Notes: generated by a model from the letters alone, not told the origin. Counted from the first letter of the stretch, positions 10,311 through 20,047 are shown. The stretch: 64,000 nucleotides of DNA from Bradyrhizobium sp. CCBAU 53351 (GCF_015291745.1 NZ_CP030060.1:1-64000), one strand, 5' to 3'. Numbers and translations are program-made.

Positions 10311-11225
10311 CTATCCTGGGTCAAGATATCGCTCTTCCGCGCGAGCGAGTTCGTCGTACCTTAATAACTCGAAGATCTCTTCAAGGGTCGCGATAGCTGG
10401 CTCAATGCTGGCAACGCCTTCCTCAGCGATAATGCGGCCGCAGACGTGCCGCATTGCCGCAGTCGCAGCTCGCATGGAGTGATTGGCCCAGATCACGGTA
10501 GAGATGCCGGCATCACGGTATGACGAGACCGGCGTTCGATAGTATTTTGTTGGAACGATTACGACAGGTCGGTGGTTCTGCCAGGAACTCGCGAACGAGA
10601 GTATCTCGTCCGCCGTGCTCTTACGCGAGTGAATGAGGATCGCGTCGGCTCCCGCAGCGGCGTAAGCACTAGCGCGTACCAGTGCTTCGTCCATTCCATG
10701 GCCGGCGATCAGGGCTTCGATCCGAGCCACGAGGACCAAGTCTTCCGCCACTGTATCCTTCACTGCCCGCAGACGGCCGGAGAATTCATCGATATCTGCG
10801 AGCGGATGCCGATCGCCAATGAACGAGTTCATTTTCGGAAAGCAGCTGTCCTCAAGCGCGACGCCGGCAGCGCCGCGCTGACGGAGTTTCCGTGCCAGCA
10901 GGCGTGCATTGTTGAAGTTCCCGAAGCCGCCATCACCGTCAACGAGCACAGGCAGTTCGGTCGAGTCGACGATCCGCTCGACCACGTCGACGAGTTGGCT
11001 CCATGATGCTTCGTTGGCATCTCGGTAGCCAAGAGAGGAGGCGATTGCGAGGCCCGACGCCCACAGACCTTTGAATCCCGCGCGCTTGGCGATTGCGCCG
11101 GAGAGCGCATCGTGAGCTTCCATGAGGAAGGAGAGGTCGCGGTTGGAGCAGATCTGAGCGCGCAGCATTTCTGCAAGTGAGGCGCATGGTTTAGGGCGGT
11201 TGCCGAGAACTGACTGTGATTGCAT
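10311..11225 (-). CDS. Phosphoenolpyruvate mutase family protein (isocitrate lyase superfamily)
   Basis: PEP mutase interconverts PEP and phosphonopyruvate, the first step of phosphonate synthesis. The 304-aa protein, from the ATG at 11225 with AAAGGAG 7 bp upstream, resembles authentic PEP mutases along its whole length: GFKGLWASGL (residues 50-59), RDANEASWSQ (68-77), the metal/substrate aspartates in DGDGGFGN (96-103), NFNNAR, VARIEALIAG, and VIVPTKYYRTP. The catalytic loop, however, reads EDSCFPKMNS (125-134) where PEP mutases have EDK: the key lysine is serine (S127). No decarboxylase or other phosphonate gene is adjacent. It lies 225 bp downstream of the 348-aa gene on the same strand and may be read from the same sigma54 promoter. 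Activity may be changed or lost; fold assignment is firm. Confidence 0.85.
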   Translation of the reverse strand: MQSQSVLGNRPKPCASLAEMLRAQICSNRDLSFLMEAHDALSGAIAKRAGFKGLWASGLAIASSLGYRDANEASWSQLVDVVERIVDSTELPVLVDGDGGFGNFNNARLLARKLRQRGAAGVALEDSCFPKMNSFIGDRHPLADIDEFSGRLRAVKDTVAEDLVLVARIEALIAGHGMDEALVRASAYAAAGADAILIHSRKSTADEILSFASSWQNHRPVVIVPTKYYRTPVSSYRDAGISTVIWANHSMRAATAAMRHVCGRIIAEEGVASIEPAIATLEEIFELLRYDELARAEERYLDPG

Positions 11226-11334
11226 CGCGACTCCTTTGTTGGGACATGTGACCGGCGGACATTCTCGGGATGTTCTGCCAGTTCTCGATCGAGGTAAGCC
11301 GATCGCGCTCGTGTGGCTCAAGCGATAGCTGACA

Positions 11335-11353
11335 TGCATTATCTAGATAAATG
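11335..11353. promoter_or_regulatory. Palindrome upstream of the PEP-mutase gene
   Basis: TTATCTAGATAA (11339-11350) is a perfect 12-bp palindrome, flanked by GCA and ATGC that nearly extend the symmetry. It lies about 115 bp upstream of the PEP-mutase start. An operator is possible; no regulator is indicated. Confidence 0.35.
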
Positions 11354-11450
11354 CTTAGACGTGGCAGTTGACCGAACGACCAAATTATTGGCGAGCGCTG
11401 TGGGATACTTCGGGGAGTTCGGTTAAGCCCTAACATCGCACCTGCCCTGA

Positions 11451-12497
11451 TTAACTCGCCGATCTGCCGCTCGAGCGCTGCCCGCTTGCATACTCCCTTA
11501 ACAGCCACTTGGTGGTTCTATAGCGGCCGACGTAAAGCTTGTAGTTGCGGAGCCGCGCCCGCCTCTTGGCGGATTGCCGGCCGGTGCTGCCGTCCTCGTA
11601 CAGTGGCTCCATGCTTATGTCGAAGTCGAGGTATGGCATCACCGTAAGCTCGAGGAAGCGAGCGCCTTCGAAGTCTTTGCCGCTATGGGCTGGTTTGTAG
11701 CTGGCACGAATCAGCATCGAGCGCAGCAGCATGTGATCCTCGCCATAGATCTGGGTGAAGATCTTGCGCTTCGGCCAGACGATCGACCGGGCGATGATTT
11801 CATTCTTGCGTTCCACATAGGCGCAGGCCAAATCGCCGGCGCCATAGGCGCGCGCCGGGTGCTCCGTGGCATTGCCGTAGCCGCCATACTTGCCGAGCTT
11901 TTCGACCGGTCCTGACATGCAGCTGGACGGGCCGACAATATAGACATGCTCGATCTCGTCCGGTGTTCGCGCTAGCTTCAGTTCGAGGCCCTGCTGATCG
12001 GCCGCGAACAGGTTGGCGAGTTGGGTGATCTCGTCCGCGCCGACGAAGTCGGCAAGGTACTTCTGCAGGTAGGTTCCGACCTTCATCTGAGTGTGGAGGT
12101 CTCGCTCACCATTTTCCACGCTCTCGGTGAAGGCAATCTTGCTTTTGTCCTTCCTGGAAACATGCAGAAAATGGTCTTTGGGAATCTGGTCGGCCCACCA
12201 GACGCCGGACGCAAAGAATGGTTTTTGATATTCGCCCCGGTCGAAGCGGGCCTGCTCGCGGCAGCGCCAGTTCGGGTCCGGTCCCTTGCGCGGGATCAGT
12301 TTACGGTTGAGGGTATTGGAAAGCCCGATCTTTTTCGACCCCCGCGTCTCTGCGATGGTTAGCGCCGCCTTGCTGGCACCGTCGACGAACGGCACGAATG
12401 TCCCGGGGGCGGGCATTTCGACGATCTGGTACATCAGGCGATGCCCGGTGCCGGCGAGCTGCGCCAGATCGGCCTCTGTGATTTTATTGTCGCTCAT
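11451..12497 (-). CDS. Unknown 348-aa protein coupled to the thioredoxin/TPR gene
   Basis: Not recognised. The protein is soluble, with no signal peptide or membrane segment, and has a basic, arginine-rich C-terminus. Its most structured stretch is in the second half: VYIVGPSSCMSGPVEKLGKY, followed by HPARAYGAGDLACAYVE and FTQIYGEDHMLLRSMLIRASY. This resembles conserved phage or prophage proteins of unknown function (from memory, low certainty). The ATG at 12497 overlaps the stop of the upstream thioredoxin/TPR gene (ATGA), so the two are translationally coupled and the operon is headed by a sigma54/NifA promoter. Intact frame. Confidence 0.7.
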   Translation of the reverse strand: MSDNKITEADLAQLAGTGHRLMYQIVEMPAPGTFVPFVDGASKAALTIAETRGSKKIGLSNTLNRKLIPRKGPDPNWRCREQARFDRGEYQKPFFASGVWWADQIPKDHFLHVSRKDKSKIAFTESVENGERDLHTQMKVGTYLQKYLADFVGADEITQLANLFAADQQGLELKLARTPDEIEHVYIVGPSSCMSGPVEKLGKYGGYGNATEHPARAYGAGDLACAYVERKNEIIARSIVWPKRKIFTQIYGEDHMLLRSMLIRASYKPAHSGKDFEGARFLELTVMPYLDFDISMEPLYEDGSTGRQSAKRRARLRNYKLYVGRYRTTKWLLREYASGQRSSGRSAS

Positions 12498-13668
12498 GCG
12501 TCATTTTCACGCGTCTGAATACTCGCCCTTAGCTTTGGCGGTGAGGCGGAGCCAAACAAAAGCGCCTCTAAAGCCTTCTCAGTGCTGTACTTGGCCAGGG
12601 CCTGAATTAACGGCCGCACATAATACTGTCTCTCTTCTTCCTGTATGAGCTTCGAATCGCTCAGCGAGGTCAGTGCCAGTTCGATCAACTCGATCGCCCG
12701 TTCCTTGTTGCCGCTCTCGTAATAGTACTCAGCGATCGCCCCATAAGACCGGAACTTATAGCCATCGGCTTGCGGTGGATTCAGCCATAAAATGTGTTCA
12801 GCCAAATCCCTGCCCATTGCAAAGCGCTCGGCAAGGGGGAGGTGCGAGGCATCATTTGCCGGATCGAAGAGTTGGGTTAGAGCCACCGTCATCAATTCCT
12901 CGGACCCTTTATCGATCGCGTCACGAACCAATTGGCGCATGACGGGCAAGCCGGCCCGTAAGTCGCGAATTTTGTGAAGCAACAGATTGACATGAATCTC
13001 ACGAAGGTCGATTTCGTCCGGCATCAAGACGAGCCCCTCTTGGACCGCCGAGAGCGCCGTCGTCCAATCCTTTGCCCACAGCGCCGCCCGAAGTTTAGCG
13101 TAGATTGGCGAGGTGGGCGTTAGCTCGCGGGCTACCCGTTGGTTCTGCTCAATCCGCTTCGCGTCGGCGGCTTTAGCTTCTTCGCTGGTTCGCCAGACCC
13201 CTTGAAGAACCTTCGGCAAAACATCATTGAGTTGCATTGGATGTCCTATGAACGCGATGTGGCCGTCGCGATCGACGACGAAAGAGATGGGAATCCCGGA
13301 GCAAAACTGGGGTCTCCCCAAAGCTGCTTCATCTCGCCTGTGAAGTCGAACGCAATCCGATAGTTCAGTTTCGGAGACGTTTCGGTCAACCACGCCTCCA
13401 ACTTGGTTCTGGCCTCGTCCGCCGTTGGTGCTTCTTCGCCACATGCGACTCCGATGACCTCAACTCCGCAATCTTTATATTTCTCCTGCAGTTGAACGAG
13501 ATAGGGCATCGCCGCCGTCATACATCGTCCGCACCTACTTGCCCAAAATTCGACAATGTAGACTTTCCCGCACTCGAAGTTCGCAAGGGGCTGGCCACGC
13601 AGCCAACTCCCCACCTTGATGGGAGGAGCCAAAGATTCCATGCGCAGCGCCACGTTGCTGTCCGACAT
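12494..13668 (-). pseudogene. Thioredoxin-fold protein with TPR-like tail, one frameshift
   Basis: The first 120 residues form a thioredoxin/TlpA-like domain with YIVEFWASRCGRCMTAAMP; the CxxC pair is C46 and C49. It has no signal peptide, so a cytoplasmic location is expected. After IPISFVVDRDGHIAFIGHP the protein continues into a helical region of about 230 residues with TPR-like spacing (for example NKERAIELIELALTSLSD). The two halves are in different frames: the shift lies near 13296-13310, where one G appears lost in the codons for PGIPISF. If this is a sequencing error the gene encodes about 390 aa. It starts 90 bp after a perfect -24/-12 promoter and overlaps the 348-aa gene by ATGA. 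Confidence 0.8.
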
Positions 13669-13770
13669 ATTATCAAACCCTACGCGACTTATTTTGACCG
13701 CTTGTCTCTAAGAAACGGGTGGAGAGCATCGATCGCGTGCGTGCACTCAGCACTCTTAGTACTGCGTGTT

Positions 13771-13786
13771 TGCAATGAGTGTGCCA
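13771..13786 (-). promoter_or_regulatory. Sigma54 (RpoN) -24/-12 promoter
   Basis: On the minus strand TGGCAC-ACTCA-TTGCA, identical to the TGGCAC-N5-TTGCA consensus, with the obligatory GG-N10-GC spacing. Predicted transcription start is near 13760, about 90 bp before the thioredoxin/TPR start codon. Confidence 0.9.
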
Positions 13787-13880
13787 GCGGTCGGAGCGCG
13801 TTAGGCCTATGATCGCACTTTTGAAAACCCCCCGGCGCCCAATTCGGGCAGTGTTCTGAACCAGACGCGTTTGGCGCCAA

Positions 13881-13896
13881 TGTCACAAACTAGACA
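13881..13896. promoter_or_regulatory. NifA upstream activator sequence
   Basis: TGTCACAAACTAGACA matches TGT-N10-ACA exactly. Its centre lies about 128 bp upstream of the predicted start of the sigma54 promoter, within the usual range for NifA sites. Together they predict expression in low oxygen and in nodules. Confidence 0.85.
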
Positions 13897-13899
13897 CAG

Positions 13900-14600
13900 A
13901 TCGCGCCTTGCGCCGCCTACAAACACTGGTGTGGCGGTTGTGAGCCGACTTACAAGTATAGCTGGTGAGCTAGACGGATGGTCCGACAAAGACGAACAGT
14001 GTGTCCGCCAGCATGGCTTGCTTCGATAGCTCCGACCAGCGCGCGACTTCGTTGTGTTGCACGTCTTAGGTTTAAAGGCATGCAGAAGGGAGCTACGCAC
14101 GGCATGAGAAAAGCGGGGTAACGAGGCCAGTGCCGAAGCATGCCAGAAGCTCTCAAGGAGAGCGATATGCCGCGAAGGAGATTGCAAACATATCCCATTT
14201 CGTCAGCCCGACGAGATCGACGACCCAGTGACCAATGTCCTGCGCGCCGCGGCAACTTCTGGGCAAGCTATCACGAAATTATCTTGCCACGGTAAAAGGA
14301 GTTGAAGCCGACGAAAGCGCCGTGTCCTGTGGCATGGTTATGGTCCGTCGCGAACGATCAGGCCGGCAGCGGCCCGATCGAAGTAGCGCGGCCGAATGTC
14401 GCAACCGCGGGGCGGCTCGAGATGGCGAGCTGATTCCTGCGTGAGGTTTGTCTGGCGCCGAACCGGCGTCCGGCGAAGCGGCGATCGACGTCTTAGTGGA
14501 AAATTACCGCGCCAAGTAGGGCCAGGTGATCAGATTGTCTATCAATAATCGTGCCGCGCTGCTAACCTTCTACGGCTCTCTAGCCGAACATGGGATTCAC
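13900..14600. other. Gene-poor stretch with decayed sequence
   Basis: Only short frames without recognisable domains on both strands; no RNA gene or repeat recognised. Confidence 0.4.
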
Positions 14601-14636
14601 TTGCGCACGACCACCCGCAACTTCCGAAACGACGAG

Positions 14637-15770
14637 ATGATGAAGCTTCGCGCGCCCGTGGAGAAGGCCCCAGACCTGCGCGAGATGATTGGCTTTGCCG
14701 CCAACGGCTGATGAAGCTGGAGGTCGCCGTACAGACCGGAGCGGCCTACGGCGAGCAGAGTGCCAGCGGTTGAACTACGCATTCCCAAACTGCGCAAGGA
14801 AGCTACTTCCCGGGTTCCTGGAGCCGCGCCGCATGGCTAAGAAAGCGCTGAGCGCAGTGACGAGGAGGCCTACGTGCAGGGCGTCTCGAACCGCTCGGTG
14901 GATCATCTCGTGCAGGCCATGGGCATGACCGGGATCTCCAAAAGCCGGGTCAGCCGGCTCTGCGGTGACATCGAAGACAAGGTGTGAAGGCTTTCCTCGC
15001 CTGCCCGATCGAAGGCGACTGGCCGTATTTGCGGACCGACGCCACCCACCTGAAGGTGCACCAGAATAGCCGCATCGTCTCGCTCGCGGTGTTCCTCGCG
15101 GCCGGTGTCAACGGCGACGGCCGGCGCGAGATCCTCGGCATGGACATGGGCCCGTCCGAAGCCGAGGCGTTCTGAACGACTTTTCTGCGCAAGCTCGCCC
15201 ACCGCGGCCTACGTGGCGTAAAGCTGGTTGTGTCCGATGCCCATGAGGGCATCAAGGCCGCCGTCAGCAAGGCGCTCAACGCGACCCGGCAGCGCTGCCG
15301 CGCGTCCCCTTCATGCGCAACGTCTTCGCGCATGCGGCAAGAGCCGGCCGGCGCGTCGTGTCCGCCTTCATCGCCACCGCGTTCGCCCAACACAATGTTG
15401 AAGCGGCCAGGGCGCAGTGGCGCAAGGTCGCCGATCAGCTCCGGCCTCAAACTGTCCAAGCTCGCGACCCTCATGGACGAAGCCGAGCTCGGCGTGCGAG
15501 CCTATATGAGCTTCCCGGCTCCGCACCACGCCAAGCTCCACTCGACCGATCCGATCAAGGGCCTCAACGGCGGAATAAGCGGTGGACCGAAGTCGTCGGC
15601 ATCTTCCCAATGAAGACGCCATCGGTCGCCTCGTTGGTGCGTTTTTGCTCGAGCAAAACGACCAATGGGTCCTCCAGCGCGCCCGCTACATGACACTGGA
15701 AACCATCGCGTCATTGAGCGATCATCGTCGTTCTGCCCGCTGTGGCAGGCTGATGCCTTCCGACCCGCCG
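14637..15770 (+). pseudogene. IS256-family transposase relic
   Basis: Plus-strand pieces in several frames follow an IS256/mutator transposase from start to end: REMIGFAAN with RLMKLEV, FPGFLEPRRMA, VDDLVQAMGMTGISKS, the block DWPYLRTDAT (first catalytic Asp), VNGDGRREILGMDMGPSEAE, VVSDAHEGIKAAVSKALNAT (second Asp), FMRNVFAHA, and LLEQNDQWVLQRARYMTLE. At least five frameshifts or stops. The 3' side adjoins a PEP-mutase relic. Confidence 0.85.
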
Positions 15771-15857
15771 GAACATCGGCGGTGACCTGCCGCCAGCTAC
15801 ACCACGCCACGGAACACGATCCGCCCAAAACGCCGTGATCGACGGGCTGAGCCGTCG

Positions 15858-16190
15858 CCTACAGAACTGCCGCGCGCTCAGATATGCTCCACCAGCGAAC
15901 TCTCCTTTTCCATGGAAGCTCACGATGCGCTCTCCAGCGTGATCCCAAGAACGCAGGGTTCGAAGCCCGTGGGCGGCGGGCCTACCAATTCTGCCTGCTC
16001 TTTCGGCTCGCGAGACGCCAATAAGGATCATGGAGCCAACTCATCGACATGGTCGAGCGGATCGTCGACTCGACCGCACGGCCTGTGCGCGTTCACGGTG
16101 ATGGCTCCTTCGGCAATTTCAATAATGCGCGCCTGCTAGCACGAGAACTTCGTCAGCGCGGGCGTCCCGGGTGTCGCGTATGAAGGCCCC
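15858..16190 (+). pseudogene. Second PEP-mutase relic, plus strand
   Basis: Translating across frames gives RAQICSTSELSFSMEAHDAL, then DMVERIVDST, and GSFGNFNNARLLARELRQRG, clearly homologous to residues 22-118 of the intact gene at 10311-11225 (there RAQICS, MEAHDAL, VERIVDST, NFNNARLLARKLRQRG). Frameshifts and an internal deletion are present and the last two thirds of the gene are missing. It is in opposite orientation to the intact copy and adjoins an IS256 relic. Confidence 0.8.
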
Positions 16191-16286
16191 GGTGAGAGCC
16201 GACGCGAACTAGTTGCCAAGGCTCGCATGATGCCATCCACGCAGCATTCCCGGGACTTGAGGCCGTCGCGAAAGCTCGACGTCGCG

Positions 16287-16530
16287 CTAGTCCTTATCCT
16301 CGTCGCGCTCCTGCGACGGATCTGAGATCAGCTTGAGGCGTATCGCCTTGATGATACCCAGGACGCGGGTCCTCGTATCAAGCTCTTGCCGGGCGTTCTT
16401 AACATGATAATTGACCGTATTCTCGGTGATCTTCAGTTCCTTCCCCATGACGATCTCCCTTCTGCCCCCAACTGGAGGCATTGTTTTTCGCGCTCGGATA
16501 GCTTCACTGACGTATCGTGGTTCATGTTTT
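16287..16530 (-). pseudogene. C-terminal LuxR-type helix-turn-helix relic
   Basis: Minus-strand frames give EREKQCLQLGAEGRS followed, after a frameshift, by ELKITENTVNYHVKNARQEL and LGIIKAIRLKLI: the C-terminal DNA-binding domain of a LuxR/quorum-sensing-type regulator. The autoinducer-binding part is absent, so it is a fragment. Confidence 0.7.
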
Positions 16531-16889
16531 AGGCGCTCCGTATTACGACCAGATCGCAATCTCTAACCAGCAAGCCGCATGCCAGTTGGGGGCTTGAGAA
16601 AATCAGGCGACAAATGCTTGAGAAAGGGCGGACGATCGATTTGCGTCGCCTTAGCGGTCGAAGCATCGCGACATAAGTCGGAAACTCAACGTCCCCTTTG
16701 CAGCACCGGCGACATCAGTCGATATCGATCAAGAAGAGCGCGGCCTAGAATGGGACCGTTTTGCTCTCTTCATCTGCGGCGACGGCGCGGTGTGTAACTG
16801 AACAGTAACCGGCATGTGGCCCCCACCGAGCCGCCGCTCGGTTTGCGCTCGATAAAGCCTGGCATGAGCTGATCGGTGGAGGTGGAACG

Positions 16890-17351
16890 ATGGCAAATGC
16901 CATGCTTGATGCCAGGCAGGAAGATGACGCCTATCGTCGCGTCGAGGTGATCACCGGGGAGCGCCGACGGCGTCGGTGGACTAGCGAGGAGAAGGCCCGG
17001 ATCGTGGCAGAGAGCTTTGAGGAGGGTGCGAACATCTCCGAGGTTGCGCGGCGCAATGGCGTTTCGCGCGGGCTGCTTACGGTGTGGCGCCGCCAAGTTG
17101 CGGCGGCGGTGGGGGGCAAGGCACCGAACTTCGAGCCAATCGAAATTGGTCCCGGGATCGATAGCGGGACAGCGGGCGAGCATGAACGTATTTCCGGGCT
17201 ACAGACGAGGCCTTTGGAGATCGCCGCGCCGCCGGCCAAGGTTTGCGGAGTTGTCGAGATCGAGGTGAACGGGGCGCGCATCCGGGTCGAGCCGGGCGTT
17301 GAGCTGGCGACGCTGTCGACCGTGCTGGCGGCGCTTCGGGGTATCCGGTGA
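16890..17351 (+). CDS. tnpA: IS66 accessory protein TnpA
   Basis: 153 aa with an N-terminal helix-turn-helix of the transposase_8 type: RRRRWTSEEKARIVAESFEEGANISEVARRNG in pieces, about residues 25-56. IS66 elements need TnpA, TnpB and TnpC for transposition. Its stop overlaps the GTG start of tnpB (GTGA). Intact. Confidence 0.92.
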   Translation: MANAMLDARQEDDAYRRVEVITGERRRRRWTSEEKARIVAESFEEGANISEVARRNGVSRGLLTVWRRQVAAAVGGKAPNFEPIEIGPGIDSGTAGEHERISGLQTRPLEIAAPPAKVCGVVEIEVNGARIRVEPGVELATLSTVLAALRGIR

Positions 17352-17701
17352 TTGCGCTACGCTCTGACCTCAAGGTGGTGCTGGCGACACAGCCGGTCGA
17401 TTTCCGCAAGTCGGTGCATACACTGTCGGCACTGGTGAGCGAAGCGCTGCGTGCGAATCCGTATTGTGGTGACGTCTTCGTGTTCCGCAGCAAACGCACG
17501 GACAGAGTGAAGCTTCTGGCGTGGGACGGCAGCGGCATGGTGCTGGTGACGAAGTGGTTGCACCAGGGGCACTTCACCTGGTCGCTGATCCGCGAAGGCG
17601 TGGTGCATCTCAGTGCGACACAGCTCGCAATGCTGCTCGACGGACTCGAGTGGACGCGCGTCTCGGCCAAGCTCGTGAAGCAGCCGGCAATTGTCGGCTG
17701 A
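17348..17701 (+). CDS. tnpB: IS66 accessory protein TnpB
   Basis: 117 aa with the diagnostic IS66 Orf2 motifs VDFRKSVHTLSALV (about residues 17-30) and RTDRVKLLAWDGSGMVLVTKWL (about 52-73 in pieces). Starts at GTG overlapping the tnpA stop. Intact. Confidence 0.93.
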   Translation: MIALRSDLKVVLATQPVDFRKSVHTLSALVSEALRANPYCGDVFVFRSKRTDRVKLLAWDGSGMVLVTKWLHQGHFTWSLIREGVVHLSATQLAMLLDGLEWTRVSAKLVKQPAIVG

Positions 17702-17740
17702 GAGGAGAGGATTTCGCTGGAGCCTGCGGCGCGCGGAGGT

Positions 17741-19304
17741 ATGGTCCATTTATGGCGATACGCCCCGGGACGTTTCCCGACTGATCCAGCCGCTCTAACG
17801 GAGATGGTGCTCGCGCTCGACGCCCAGAACGAGAAGCTGCGTGTTGCGGTGCAGACGCTCAAGGAGATGATCTTCGGGAAGCGCTCGGAACGCCTTGCCA
17901 CGCTCGTGGCCGAACAGCTTGCGCTTGAGCTTGACGATCTTGAGACCAGTGTCACGCCGCCTGCAGCTGCCAACGACGATGCACCTGCGGTGAAGCCGTC
18001 CGATAAGCTACGTAAGAAGGCGCGCCGCAACATCGGCGCGTTGCCCAAGCATCTGCCGCGCTGTGAGCAGGTCCTGGAGCCGGAGGTGACGGCCTGCCCG
18101 TGCTGCCAGGGCCAGCCTCACAAGATCGGCGAGGACGTCAGCGAGGTGTTGAACGTGATCCCGGCGCTCCTGCGCGTGCTGCGCACGATCCGTCCCAAAT
18201 ACGGCTGCCGCGGCTGCACCGATGGCGCGGTCCAGCCAAAGTGCTGCCGCGCCTGATTGAGGGCGGTATGGCCTCGACGGCCCTCGTGAGCCATATGGTG
18301 GTCTCGAAGTTCGCCTGGTATTTGCCGCTGTACCGGTAAGTTCAGATCCTGGCCGGCCACGGCATCCATCTTGACCGCGCGACACTCGCCGGTTGGGTCA
18401 AACGTACCGCCTGGTGGCTCAGGAGCCTTTATGAGCTGTAGCTGCGGATCATTCAGGCTGCGCCGCGCGTGTTCTGCGACGAGACGCCGATGCCGGTGCT
18501 TGATCCAGGACGACATCGTCCCCGCATCTGCCAGTTCTGGGCGCATGCTATGGATCACCGGCCATGGGGTGGCCCCTCGCCGCCGGCGGTTACCTACGTA
18601 TTCGCCGACGGCCGCGGCACCGAGGAGATCGCCGGACAGTTGACGGGCTTTTGCGGCGTTCTGCAGGTGGACGGTTATGCCGCCTACAAGGCCGTGGCCC
18701 GCCGTCATGGCGGCGCGATCCAGCTCGCCTTTTGTCTCGTCCATGCTCGACGCAAATTCGTCCAGGTGTACAAGTCCACGCAGTCGCCATTCGCGCGCGA
18801 CGTGATTGAACGGCTGCAGGCGGTCTATGCGATCGAGGCAGAGATCCGCGGCAGCAGTGCGGAGCAGCGGCTGGCCGCCCGCCGCACCAGGAGCGCCCCG
18901 TTGATGGTGGCGCTCAATGCGCTACTGATTGAGATGAGCTGTTTTCCCAATCGAAGCTGACAGAGGCGATCAACTATGCGCTCAATCACTGGGACGGACT
19001 GACGCTGCTTCTCAGCGATGGCCGCGTCGAGGTCGATTCCAACACGGTCGAGCGTTCCATGCGCCCGATTGCCATGGGAAGACGCAACTCCTTGTTCAGC
19101 GGGAGCGAAGGCGGTGCCGAGAGCTGGGCCATCCTCGCGTCGCTCATGAACACCGCAAAGCTCCATGAGCTCGATCCGCAAGCCTATCTGACCGACGTGC
19201 TGGAGCGCATTGTCTCCGGTGGAACCAAGAGCCATCAACTGCGCGAACTGCTCGCCTGGCACTGGAAGGCGGCGCGCCAGCGCACCGCACAGGCCGCGGC
19301 ATGA
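17741..19304 (+). pseudogene. tnpC: IS66 transposase TnpC, frameshifted
   Basis: The N-terminal coiled coil and IFGKRSERL (about 17865-17895) are followed by the zinc-binding CPCCQG region and a YGCRGC motif near 18205. A shift near 18235, stops near 18338 and 18439, and a further shift near 18945 break the frame. The catalytic core (VFCDETPMPVLDPGR near 18470, GFCGVLQVDGYAAYKAV near 18650, and the terminal VERSMRPIAMGRRNSLFSGS near 19050) is recognisable, so the gene is dead but nearly full length. Confidence 0.9.
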
Positions 19305-19924
19305 GCCCGGGTCGTCATAAAGCAGCGTCGTCAATGACGGCAGCCGCGATGCCACTCGAGGAGCTCGAGCGATGGCTGCAGGCTAGGGTCGATCAGCATC
19401 CTGACGCCACCAATCTCCCCATGCTCGACGGCTACGTCGCCGCAATCGTGGCCGGACCGGTGTCGATGAGCCCACTCGACTGGATCTGCCCGCTGCTCGC
19501 CATCGATGCCGATGCCTTCAACCACGGCGGCACCCCGGAGTTTGCAGCCATATCGGCTGTCGTCCTGCGTCACAACGACATCAGCAACACCCTCTCGACC
19601 GCACCCGACAGGTTCGCGCCGATGCACCGGCGTAAACCCAGTGGAGACGTCGATCCGCGACCATGGTGCCAAGGCTTCTACGCCGCGATGCGGCTCAAGC
19701 TATTGGCGTGGGCACCGTTGCTGGACATCGGCAACGTCAATCACGGCCTACTTCTACCTATCCTGCTGCACTGTCGCGACGATCAGGGCCGACCGCTGCT
19801 TGGACCGCCACGAAGCGGCCGCGAGACCAAGAAACTTCTGCGTAACGCCCACGCCGATATTCCCACGGCGGTCGAAGCCTTGCGGCAATACTGGATGCCG
19901 ATCCGCTACGCCCGCGCTCACTGA
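19301..19924 (+). CDS. UPF0149 (YecA-like) family protein carried by the IS66
   Basis: About 200 aa, related to the UPF0149/YecA family: LPMLDGYVAAIVAGPVSMSP near residues 40-59, and WCQGFYAAMRL near residue 122. Such genes are frequent passengers at the 3' end of some IS66 elements; their role in transposition is unknown. The start overlaps the tnpC stop (ATGA); an ATG at 19334 is an alternative. The frame is open to its stop inside the right end of the element. Confidence 0.75.
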   Translation: MSPGRHKAASSMTAAAMPLEELERWLQARVDQHPDATNLPMLDGYVAAIVAGPVSMSPLDWICPLLAIDADAFNHGGTPEFAAISAVVLRHNDISNTLSTAPDRFAPMHRRKPSGDVDPRPWCQGFYAAMRLKLLAWAPLLDIGNVNHGLLLPILLHCRDDQGRPLLGPPRSGRETKKLLRNAHADIPTAVEALRQYWMPIRYARAH

Positions 19925-20047
19925 TCACTGCGGACGTGGGAGCTCATGCCGGTTACCTTCAAAATAACCGCGGCAGCGCAACCTACGGGAATCTCGCAAT
20001 GCATCCCCGCTTTGGGACTGAAGGCCGTGGGGAGGGGGCCAAGGTCC

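Larger units (their letters stand above)
16805..19956 (+). mobile_element. IS66-family element with both ends
   Basis: Left end GTAACCGGCATGTGG at 16805 and right end (inverted) GTAACCGGCATGAGC ending at 19956 share the first 12 bases exactly and further matches inside. The element carries tnpA, tnpB, a broken tnpC and a UPF0149-family gene. The flanking octamers differ, so no target duplication is visible. Confidence 0.9.

Noticed and set aside
17077..18048. Minus-strand 323-codon frame in the IS66 element
   Set aside because: Antisense to tnpB/tnpC; serine-rich shadow composition.
16797..19964. Target duplication of the IS66 element
   Set aside because: The flanking octamers ACTGAACA and CTTCAAAA do not match.
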